From: Planctomycetes bacterium UBA4800
GTDB lineage: Bacteria; Planctomycetota; UBA8108; UBA8890; UBA8898
Assembly: GCA_002402755.1 (NCBI GenBank)
Contig: DHGK01000095.1
Coordinates: forward strand, 1 to 6,056
Direction of reading: 5' to 3'
Length of the DNA stretch: 6,056 nt
Part shown: piece after piece, positions 1 through 5,206 of the stretch
Layout of the letters: every line of letters begins with the position of its first letter
Position numbering within the stretch: the first letter of the stretch is position 1
The notes under the pieces: generated by a model
The model's database searches: none
The model's input: only the letters and a program-made list of their open reading frames with translations
Told to the model about the DNA's origin: nothing
Made by a program: the position numbers and the translations under genes

Positions 1-479
1 CCGGTCTCGGCAGCACCGGTCGCGGCGGGGTGCGCCGCCACGGCGGGTGCTGCGACCGGAGATCCGCGCCGGCCGCCGCGTCTCGGAAAATCGTCGTCAT
101 CGATGTCGGAGAGCCGCTTGCCGGCGGCTTCATCGAGCACCGGCGTCGCGGAGTGCGCGGCGGCCTCCTTGAAGCGCTCCAGCGGGCCTTCCATGCCGTC
201 CCTCCTGAGGATCAGCGCCCGCAGGAGGCGATCGGAGAGCTGCGCCTCGCGCCGCAGTTCGGCGATCTTGGCCCCGTCGAGCCTGAAGTACATCAGAAAG
301 TAGGCCCCCTTCCGGCGGCCCCTGATGTCGTATGCGAGCTTCCGGTCGGGCCAGCGCTCGCTGTGCACGATCTCCCCTCCAAGCCGTTCGACGAGCTGGC
401 AGATGTGCTGCTTCAGGCCCTCCCAGTCGCCGGCCGCATCGGCCGGATCCACCACGAACATTCCTTCGTACACGTTCAA
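1..479 (-). CDS. rpsF: 30S ribosomal protein S6, partial (3' end beyond left edge)
   Basis: S6 is a small-subunit ribosomal protein that pairs with S18 and binds 16S rRNA on the platform. Reading leftward from 479, the product begins MNVYEGMFVVDP, the usual S6 opening strand, and later has RKLAYDIRGRRKGAYFLMYF, the characteristic central strands. The S6 fold ends near residue 95 (LSDRLLRALILRRDG). At least 63 more residues follow with no stop before the edge: an acidic patch (DIDDDD), then an Arg/Gly-rich stretch, then Ala/Pro-rich sequence. I chose the TTG at 477-479 because AGGAGG lies 7 nt upstream and the N-terminus then matches the family; GTG at 471-473 is a weaker alternative. The start overlaps the pth stop as TTGA, so translation is probably coupled. 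In many bacteria ssb, rpsR and rplI follow, but they would lie outside the window. Confidence 0.93.
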   Translation of the reverse strand, partial: MNVYEGMFVVDPADAAGDWEGLKQHICQLVERLGGEIVHSERWPDRKLAYDIRGRRKGAYFLMYFRLDGAKIAELRREAQLSDRLLRALILRRDGMEGPLERFKEAAAHSATPVLDEAAGKRLSDIDDDDFPRRGGRRGSPVAAPAVAAHPAATGAAET

Positions 480-1087
480 AGCTCGCCCTCCTGTGTGCGT
501 GCGTTGCGCCTCCGATTCACGCGCTCCATACACCGTTCCGTACCCTCGGCGATCCAGCGCCACGCCTCCTCGGCAGCCGCCGTCTCGCTCTTCGCGAGCG
601 CTTCGGCGTCATCCGCCGAGGGATTGTCCAAGACAAACTGTACTATGTCATCGCCCGGTTCGCCAGGCCGTCCGATCCCGATCTTCAGCCGGGCGAACTC
701 CTCGCTTGCGAAGGCGTCGATGATCGAGCCGACGCCCTTGTGGCCGCCGCTGCCGCCGCCGCGCCGCATCCGCAGCGTTCCGAGCGGCAGATCGGCATCG
801 TCGTGGATGACGAGCATGTCCGCGCAACTCCCGCCGAAGTACTCCAGCAACGCCCGCACGGGCGGTCCGCTCAGGTTCATGTACGCAAGCGGCCGCGCCA
901 CGAAGACCCGGAATTCCGCAGCCCGCGCGATCTCGTACTCCAGGTCGCCGCGGCGTTTCGGGTCGCCTGCGCCCTGCGCGCGCCACAGCGCGTCGATGAC
1001 TCGAAACCCGACGTTGTGCCGCGTCCGCGCGTAGCGCGCGCCGGGGTTGCCGAGGCCGATGAGGAACCGGCACGCCGATGCGCTCAC
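476..1087 (-). CDS. pth: Peptidyl-tRNA hydrolase (Pth)
   Basis: Pth cleaves the ester bond of peptidyl-tRNAs released prematurely from ribosomes, recycling tRNA in the cytoplasm. The 203-residue product has the normal family length. It shows the opening motif FLIGLGNPGARYARTRHNVG with Asn14 and catalytic His24 (N10 and H20 in E. coli), YMNLSG with Asn71 (N68), and IHDDADLP with Asp96 (D93). It also has GGGSGGHKG, where Lys117 stands in place of E. coli Asn114; I believe GHKG is a known natural variant, so activity is still expected. The start is GTG at 1085-1087, with GGAGG 6 nt upstream. The gene lies 50 nt after rplY and overlaps rpsF by 4 nt, consistent with one translation-related operon. 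The C-terminus is Arg-rich and ends with TQEGEL. Confidence 0.97.
   Translation of the reverse strand: MSASACRFLIGLGNPGARYARTRHNVGFRVIDALWRAQGAGDPKRRGDLEYEIARAAEFRVFVARPLAYMNLSGPPVRALLEYFGGSCADMLVIHDDADLPLGTLRMRRGGGSGGHKGVGSIIDAFASEEFARLKIGIGRPGEPGDDIVQFVLDNPSADDAEALAKSETAAAEEAWRWIAEGTERCMERVNRRRNARTQEGEL
487..492 (-). promoter_or_regulatory. Ribosome binding site of rpsF
   Basis: A perfect AGGAGG on the minus strand, inside the last codons of pth, lies 7 nt before the TTG at 479. This spacing fixes the unusual TTG start and shows that S6 is initiated from within the pth coding region. Confidence 0.75.
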
Positions 1088-1093
1088 TGCTCA

Positions 1094-1098
1094 CCTCC
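1094..1098 (-). promoter_or_regulatory. Ribosome binding site of pth
   Basis: GGAGG (within GGAGGTGA) on the minus strand lies 6 nt upstream of the GTG start at 1087. It decides in favour of the GTG start for pth, since no ATG is suitably placed. Confidence 0.7.
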
Positions 1099-1137
1099 GC
1101 ACGACGGCCGCGCCGCGCGGCGCGGGCGGCGTCCACA

Positions 1138-1896
1138 TCACTTCTTCTTGTCTCCCTTGTCTCCCTTCTCGGCCTTCTCCTTCTTCTCGGGCTTGTCCCC
1201 CTTCTCGGGTTTCTCGCCCTTCTCCTCGCCCGCGTCCTCGCCCTCGCCCTCCTTCGCCTTTCCGACGACCTCGGGCTCGGCGGTCTCCTCGACCGCCGGC
1301 TCGGCGGCGGCGACGATCTTCTGGGCATGGACCGCCACGACCACGGCATCCGGTTTCACGTTCAACGCCTTGCAGCTCGCCGGCAGCGTGGGGATGTCCT
1401 TCACGCGGACCATGTCGCCGATGACCATCTCCCCCACGTGGATCTCGATCTTCTCCGGGATCTCGCCGGCCGGCCCCTCGACGTCGATTTCCTTCATTAT
1501 GTGATCGAACGTGCCCCCCGCCAGGCCCTTCGGAATACCGATCGTGACGACCGGGATGCGCATGTGAATACGCTCCGAAAGCGAGATGCGCGTGAAGTCC
1601 GCGTGGATCACCGTGTCGCCGAGCGCATCCCACTGCACTTCCTTGACGAGCCCGGTCACGCGCCGGTCGCCGACCATGAGGTGGGCGATGCGCTGCCCGC
1701 TCCGGAACCAGCGCATGAAATCCTCGCGCCGTATCGAGATCTGCTCGTTGGGTTCCTTGTGCCCGTAGACGTTGGCCGGGATCATATCTCCGCTGCGCAG
1801 GTGCTTGCACGCCCGGCTGCCCCGCGCCGTCCGGGCGCCGGCCGCGAGCTCCGAGACCCGCAGGCCGCCGACCTTCTGCTCTGCCGCTGTCGCCAT
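1138..1896 (-). CDS. rplY: 50S ribosomal protein L25/general stress protein CTC
   Basis: This is a 252-residue protein of the L25/TL5/CTC family, which binds 5S rRNA in the large subunit. The N-terminal L25 domain (about residues 10-100) includes IPANVYG, the typical strand after the basic loop, then HLMVGDRRVTGLVKEVQWD and VIHADFTRI. The C-terminal beta domain (about 101-190) contains IPVVTIGIPKGLAGG, EIPEKIEIHV and a stretch typical of the domain end (IGDMVRVKDIPTLP). Residues after about 195 form a low-complexity acidic and then Lys/Glu/Gly-rich tail. The long two-domain form is the CTC type, unlike the single-domain E. coli L25. I chose ATG at 1894-1896 because AGGAGG lies 9 nt upstream; the TTG at 1903-1905 overlaps that site and is unlikely. 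It starts 27 nt after the glmU stop, and a prs gene, common between these two elsewhere, is absent. Confidence 0.96.
   Translation of the reverse strand: MATAAEQKVGGLRVSELAAGARTARGSRACKHLRSGDMIPANVYGHKEPNEQISIRREDFMRWFRSGQRIAHLMVGDRRVTGLVKEVQWDALGDTVIHADFTRISLSERIHMRIPVVTIGIPKGLAGGTFDHIMKEIDVEGPAGEIPEKIEIHVGEMVIGDMVRVKDIPTLPASCKALNVKPDAVVVAVHAQKIVAAAEPAVEETAEPEVVGKAKEGEGEDAGEEKGEKPEKGDKPEKKEKAEKGDKGDKKK
1141..1248 (-). repeat. Low-complexity Lys/Glu/Gly/Asp tail of L25
   Basis: The last 36 codons of rplY encode almost only Lys, Glu, Gly, Asp and Pro, in imperfect repeats such as EKGDKPEKK and EKGDKGDKKK. The coding strand is strongly purine-rich here. The degenerate units look like slippage-grown low-complexity sequence. 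It is in frame and ends in a proper stop, so it is part of the protein. Confidence 0.7.
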
Positions 1897-1905
1897 ACCG
1901 TTCAA

Positions 1906-1911
1906 CCTCCT
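1906..1911 (-). promoter_or_regulatory. Ribosome binding site of rplY
   Basis: AGGAGG on the minus strand, in the 27-nt gap after glmU, lies 9 nt before the ATG at 1896. It excludes the upstream in-frame TTG, which overlaps the site, and sets the rplY start. Confidence 0.75.
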
Positions 1912-1923
1912 TCCGGGGAGCCT

Positions 1924-3267
1924 TTACATGCCGCCGGCGGGGATCGCCTTGCCCCGGCCGGCGCGCCGTTTCGTATCTCCGGCGCCTGCGCGCCGCCGCT
2001 TCTCCAGGGGCCGTGCCGGGACACCCGCCACGACTCCTCCGGGCGGCACATCGCTGCCTTTCGTCACCACCGCCCCGGCCGCCGTGACGGCGCCCTCGCC
2101 CACGGTCACCGGCGCGATCAGAATCGAGCCGCTGCCCACGAAGGCCCCGGCCTCGACGGTCGTCGTGTGCTTCGCGTGGCCATCGTAGTTAGCAAATATC
2201 GTGCCGGCGCCTATGTTCACGTCCGGCCCGATGACGCCGTCGCCGAGGTAGCTCAGGTGCTTGGCCCTCGAGCCCTTCCCGAGCGCCGTGTTCTTGAGCT
2301 CGACGAAGTTGCCGACCTCGGATTCGTCCGCCAGGACCGTCCCGGGGCGAAGATGCGCGAAGGGGCCGACCTCGCACCCCCGGCCGATCCTGACGCCGCG
2401 CCTGATGACGCAGAACGGCAGGATCACGCTGTCCTCGCCGATCTCGACATCCTGCTCGATGAAGGTCGTCTCGGGGCTCACGATCGTGACCCCCCGCGCC
2501 ATCCACTGCGCGCAGGCCGCATCGAAGAGCCGGCGGGACGAGCGCGCGAGGTCGGCGCGGCTGGAGATCTGCTCGATCTCGCGCTCCTGCGCGAGCAGGA
2601 ACGTGCCGGCCTTCCCCCCGCGCCGCACGAGCAGCGGGAATGCGTCCGTGAGGTAGTGCTCCCCCTGCGCGTTGTGCGGCTTCACCTCGCGCAGGATGTC
2701 GCGCAGGAGACGCGCATCGTACACGTACAGCCCGACGTTGACCTCGCGCATCGCGCGGATCTCCGGGGAGGCATCCCTCTCCTCGACCACATCGCGGGGG
2801 GTGCCGTCCGGGTCGCGGACGATGCGCCCGTACCCCGTGGGGTCCTCCTTCACGCAGACCATGATGGTCCCGGCGGCGCCGCTGCGTGCGTGCGCCGCCA
2901 CGAAATCCCGCACCGTCGCCGCGTCGAGGTGCGGCAGATCGCCGTTGATGATCAGCACATCGCCGTCGAAGTCCGGCATCGCGTCGAGCGCGACCAGGGC
3001 GGCGTGCCCCGTGCCGCGCTGCTCCTCCTGGACGGCCCAGACGATGTCCTCGCCGCGGAAGGCATCCATGACGGCCTCGCGGCGGAATCCGACGACGGCG
3101 ACGATCTTCGCGGGATCGAGCGCGCGCGCGACGCGCAGCGGATAGGCCAGCAGGGGCAGTCCGCACAGCTCCTGGAGGACCTTGGGGATCCTCTCGGAGC
3201 GCATGCGTACGCCCTTTCCCGCCGCCAGGAGCACGACCGCGAGCGGCCGTGTGCTGTTCCGCGCCAT
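1924..3267 (-). CDS. glmU: Bifunctional UDP-GlcNAc pyrophosphorylase/glucosamine-1-P acetyltransferase
   Basis: GlmU acetylates glucosamine-1-phosphate with acetyl-CoA and then uses UTP to make UDP-GlcNAc, the cytoplasmic precursor of peptidoglycan and lipid A. The 447-residue product has the uridyltransferase domain first (about 8-235): LLAAGKGVRM at 13-22 with Lys29, QEEQRGTGHA at 80-89, INGDLP with metal-binding Asp110, and VEERDA at 161-166. Ser235 (EIEQISSR) sits where E. coli has metal ligand Asn227. A linker helix leads to the left-handed beta-helix (about 260-425) of hexapeptide repeats. There Arg307, Lys325, His337 (catalytic, in KHLSYLGD), Tyr340, Asn351 and Lys366 match E. coli R333, K351, H363, Y366, N377 and K392. 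The C-terminus is basic. The start at 3267 gives the family N-terminus; its own Shine-Dalgarno is weak (GGAAG, 4 nt away), and a 17-codon leader ORF ends on it. Confidence 0.97.
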   Translation of the reverse strand: MARNSTRPLAVVLLAAGKGVRMRSERIPKVLQELCGLPLLAYPLRVARALDPAKIVAVVGFRREAVMDAFRGEDIVWAVQEEQRGTGHAALVALDAMPDFDGDVLIINGDLPHLDAATVRDFVAAHARSGAAGTIMVCVKEDPTGYGRIVRDPDGTPRDVVEERDASPEIRAMREVNVGLYVYDARLLRDILREVKPHNAQGEHYLTDAFPLLVRRGGKAGTFLLAQEREIEQISSRADLARSSRRLFDAACAQWMARGVTIVSPETTFIEQDVEIGEDSVILPFCVIRRGVRIGRGCEVGPFAHLRPGTVLADESEVGNFVELKNTALGKGSRAKHLSYLGDGVIGPDVNIGAGTIFANYDGHAKHTTTVEAGAFVGSGSILIAPVTVGEGAVTAAGAVVTKGSDVPPGGVVAGVPARPLEKRRRAGAGDTKRRAGRGKAIPAGGM

Positions 3268-3320
3268 CAGTCTTCCGGTTCTTCTTCCAGCCGCCGCGCC
3301 GCCGGGCGCGCGCCGTGCAT
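3267..3320 (-). CDS. Possible 17-residue leader peptide overlapping the glmU start
   Basis: A short ORF on the minus strand reads MHGARPAARRLEEEPED and its TGA overlaps the glmU ATG by one base (TGATG). GGAGG lies directly upstream but only 2 nt from the ATG, closer than optimal. The last codons are purine-rich and may double as the glmU ribosome-loading region. The stop/start arrangement is what translational re-initiation needs. The peptide resembles no family I know. It could also be chance in a 93-nt gap. Confidence 0.35.
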   Translation of the reverse strand: MHGARPAARRLEEEPED

Positions 3321-3325
3321 GTCCT

Positions 3326-3351
3326 CCGGCGCGGGCGCAATGCCGCGCCGG
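3326..3351 (-). other. GC-rich hairpin between tRNA-Gln and glmU
   Basis: A perfect 9-bp stem (CCGGCGCGG with CCGCGCCGG) encloses an 8-nt loop, 9 nt past the encoded CCA of tRNA-Gln. No T run follows on the minus strand, so it is not an intrinsic terminator. It could mark the processing boundary that frees the tRNA 3' end, or protect the 5' end of the glmU mRNA after cleavage. The structure is seen in the sequence; its role is inferred. Confidence 0.5.
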
Positions 3352-3360
3352 CATACTGAG

Positions 3361-3434
3361 TGGCTACCCGGCGAGGATTCGAACCTCGAAATGCAGGACC
3401 AAAACCTGCTGTGTTACCGTTACACCACCGGGTA
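3361..3434 (-). tRNA. trnQ-UUG: tRNA-Gln (anticodon UUG), CCA encoded
   Basis: This 74-nt cloverleaf has acceptor stem TACCCGG/CCGGGTA, discriminator G and an encoded CCA. The D stem is GTGT/ACAC with a GG-containing loop. The anticodon stem GCAGG/CCTGC encloses loop TTTTGGT, which reads UUG (CAA/CAG codons, Gln). A short variable loop leads to T stem CGAGG/CCTCG with loop TTCGAAT. The U1-A72 pair is a feature of E. coli tRNA-Gln. It is the first gene after the leftward promoter and has no terminator before glmU, so it is probably cut from the operon transcript. Confidence 0.97.
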
Positions 3435-3514
3435 GTGCGCTCCCGCCGTTTACCATCGTACGCCGGCGGCCATCGGCCCACCCGCTCGCCGGGACCGGCC
3501 GCGCCGCGTATGCA

Positions 3515-3535
3515 CCGCCGCCAGGGAGGCGGCGG
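3515..3535 (-). other. Leader hairpin II of the leftward transcript
   Basis: An 8-bp perfect stem, GGCGGCGG pairing with CCGCCGCC, closes a 5-nt loop in the untranslated leader upstream of tRNA-Gln. No T tract follows on either strand. It may shape or stabilise the leader; the GC-rich context makes chance pairing possible. Confidence 0.4.
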
Positions 3536-3575
3536 GAGGCCGCGCTCCGCGCCCTGCGATGCGCATTTCAGCCGT

Positions 3576-3604
3576 TCCGGAGCCTGCTCGGGCAGCGCTC
3601 CGGA
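3576..3604 (-). other. Leader hairpin I near the 5' end of the leftward transcript
   Basis: A stem of 8 bp (TCCGGAGC/GCTCCGGA), one bulged base, then 4 bp (CTGC/GCAG) with a 4-nt loop lies about 10 nt downstream of the predicted start of transcription. Such 5'-proximal stems often protect RNA from decay. No T run follows, so it is not a terminator. Confidence 0.5.
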
Positions 3605-3621
3605 CACGAAACGAAAAAAAG

Positions 3622-3650
3622 ATTATAGGACCTGTCGGGGAAACTGTCAA
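3622..3650 (-). promoter_or_regulatory. Consensus sigma-70 promoter for tRNA-Gln-glmU-rplY-pth-rpsF
   Basis: On the minus strand TTGACA (3645-3650) and TATAAT (3622-3627) are separated by exactly 17 nt, so both boxes and the spacing are perfect consensus. The start point should lie near 3612-3616. Seven T residues (3614-3620) occupy the predicted initiation zone. It is the only strong promoter seen for the leftward genes, so it should drive the tRNA and the four protein genes. Confidence 0.88.
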
Positions 3651-3694
3651 AAGGTATTTCGCGGGCGGCGCCCCGAGCGTCCTCCCCGGCGCCC

Positions 3695-3723
3695 TTGACG
3701 GCGCGCCGGCGGCCGCCTATAAT
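3695..3723 (+). promoter_or_regulatory. Sigma-70 promoter for tRNA-Phe
   Basis: TTGACG (3695-3700) and TATAAT (3718-3723) are 17 nt apart, one base from full consensus. The start point should be near 3730, about 30 nt before the tRNA. The segment after the -10 box (TCCGCG) is GC-rich, as in stable-RNA promoters under stringent control; that regulation is inferred by analogy. Confidence 0.88.
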
Positions 3724-3760
3724 TCCGCGAATCAGGAGCTCTTGCGACAGGCTCCCTGCT

Positions 3761-3836
3761 GGACGGATAGCTCAGTTGGTAGAGCACCAGACTGAAAATC
3801 TGGTTGTCCCCAGTTCAACTCTGGGTCCGTCCACCA
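3761..3836 (+). tRNA. trnF-GAA: tRNA-Phe (anticodon GAA), CCA encoded
   Basis: This is a 76-nt cloverleaf. It has acceptor stem GGACGGA/TCCGTCC with discriminator A and encoded CCA. The D stem is GCTC/GAGC with loop AGTTGGTA. Anticodon stem CCAGA/TCTGG encloses loop CTGAAAA, which reads GAA (UUC/UUU codons, Phe). The T stem is CCCAG/CTGGG with loop TTCAACT. It has its own promoter and a terminator 14 nt downstream, so it is a single-gene unit. Confidence 0.98.
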
Positions 3837-3849
3837 TGTACACATCTTC

Positions 3850-3874
3850 AGCGCCGCGGATGCGGCGCTTTTTT
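3850..3874 (+). terminator. Rho-independent terminator after tRNA-Phe
   Basis: An 8-bp stem, AGCGCCGC pairing with GCGGCGCT, has a GGAT tetraloop and runs into six T residues (3869-3874). It ends the tRNA-Phe transcript and insulates the downstream protease gene, although readthrough may supply some of that gene's transcription. Confidence 0.9.
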
Positions 3875-3926
3875 GTCTACGCCGCCCGGGGCGGCGCCGT
3901 GCCCACGTTTGCCGGGACCGAGATCT

Positions 3927-5206
3927 ATGAAGGCCAGTTCCGCGTTCTCCTGGGCCGCCGCGTGCGGCGGCGGCGCCATCCTCGCGGCGTGCGTCCTCTT
4001 CCCGTGGCCCCGGCACAAGTCCTATGAGCCGGCGGCCGCCGTGGCGGAGGTCCTGCGCAGGATCGAGAACTCCTACGTGACGAGAGTCGACGAGCAGGAG
4101 CTCGCCGAGAACGCACTGGCCGCGCTCGCCGGCGGCCTGGACCGCTGGTCGAGCTACATTCCGCCCAGGGAGTACCGTTCGTTCGACGAGGACACCGAGG
4201 GCCGCTTCGGCGGCATCGGCATCTTCTACGCGCCGCACGCCGACGGCCTGCTCCTGCGAGAGGTCCTGGCCGGGAGCCCGGCATGGCGCGCCGGCATCCG
4301 CAAGGGCGATGTGCTCACCCACGCCGATGCACGGCCGCTTGCCGGCGCCGGCGACGACGCCGTCCGCCGCGCGATCCGGGGCAAGGCCGGCACCGTGCTG
4401 CGCCTGACGATCCGGAGCGCCGCCGGGGCCGTCAGGATCGCGGCGGTCGTGCGCGAGATCATTCGCGACCCGAGCGTTCACCGCGTGCGCCTCGCGTCCG
4501 AGGCGCCGGCCATCGGGATGCTGCGCATCGAGCGTTTCCAGCGCCACACCTCCGATGAGCTCGACACGGCAATGGCGGCGCTCATCGACGCCCGTATCGA
4601 GGGCCTCGTCATCGATCTGAGAGGCAACCCCGGGGGCCTGTACGACGAGGCCGTGGCCGTGGCGGGCCGATTCCTGTCGGACGGGGTGATCGTGAGCACC
4701 GTCGGGCGCGACTCCGCCGGCGAGAAGGTTCGCCGGGCCGAGGCGCCCGCGCGCTATCCCGCGCTGCGCGTCGCATGCCTTGTCGACGCGCAGACCGCGA
4801 GCGCGGCCGAGCTCGTCTCGGGCGCGCTCCGCGACCACCGCAAGGCGGTGCTCGTCGGCAAGCCCACCTTCGGAAAATGCTCGGTGCAATCCGTCTACGA
4901 GCTCTTCGATGACGGCGATGCCTACGGCGCCCTGAAGCTCACGACCAGGCACTACCTGACGCCGTCGGGCTACTCCTTCGCCGATGGCGGCCTGCCGGTC
5001 GATGCCGCGGCGCCCCAGGACGAGAAGACGCTGGCGGAGCTGCGCAAGGCCTGGCAGGAGGAGCTGCTCTCGCAGTGGAACGAGCCCGCCGCGCTGCGGC
5101 GCGCGCCCGTGAACCTCCGCGACGACGCCGGCCTCGCGGCGGCGGTCGAGATCCTCGCCTCGCCGGCCCGCTACGACGCGCTCCTCTCGGCGCGCGCGGA
5201 GCCGCA

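Larger units (their letters stand above)
3435..3760. other. Divergent intergenic region between the two tRNA genes
   Basis: This 326-nt stretch carries no convincing protein gene. It holds two back-to-back promoters whose -35 boxes are 44 nt apart, the roughly 180-nt structured leader of the leftward transcript (about 3435-3615), and a leader of about 30 nt for tRNA-Phe (about 3730-3760) with a weak GGAGC/GCTCC stem at 3735-3755. A short ORF crossing 3450-3650 begins upstream of the promoter it overlaps and is not believable. Confidence 0.7.

Noticed and set aside
30..1504. Overlapping plus-strand open frames of 334 and 390 codons
   Set aside because: They are the mirror of rpsF, pth and rplY, whose protein motifs and ribosome sites are clear on the minus strand.
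3326..3351. Hairpin after tRNA-Gln as a rho-independent terminator
   Set aside because: The stem is strong but no T tract follows on the minus strand, unlike the clear terminator after tRNA-Phe.
3268..3354. A longer glmU starting 29 codons upstream
   Set aside because: The added residues are Arg/Ala/Gly-rich and unlike any GlmU N-terminus, while ATG at 3267 places the nucleotide-binding motif at the usual position.
1078..3435. A 785-codon open frame on the plus strand
   Set aside because: It is antisense to rplY and glmU, runs into the tRNA-Gln gene, and reads as Arg/Asp/Ala/Pro-rich sequence without any domain. Long antisense frames are expected in GC-rich coding DNA.
2189..3607. A 472-codon minus-strand frame overlapping glmU
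   Set aside because: It is out of frame with the clear GlmU domains, reads through tRNA-Gln and gives Arg-rich shadow sequence.
3435..3615. A possible riboswitch or glmS-type ribozyme upstream of glmU
   Set aside because: The leader precedes a tRNA rather than glmS, I recognise no conserved core of such RNAs, and no terminator or sequestering stem lies next to the glmU start.
3361..3836. tRNA genes as integration sites of a mobile element
   Set aside because: I see no integrase, no duplicated tRNA 3' end in the window and no change in composition around either tRNA.
3814..3842. A promoter for the peptidase overlapping the tRNA-Phe 3' end (TTCAAC-17-TGTACA)
   Set aside because: Both boxes match consensus poorly, and the -35 candidate is simply the conserved tRNA T loop.
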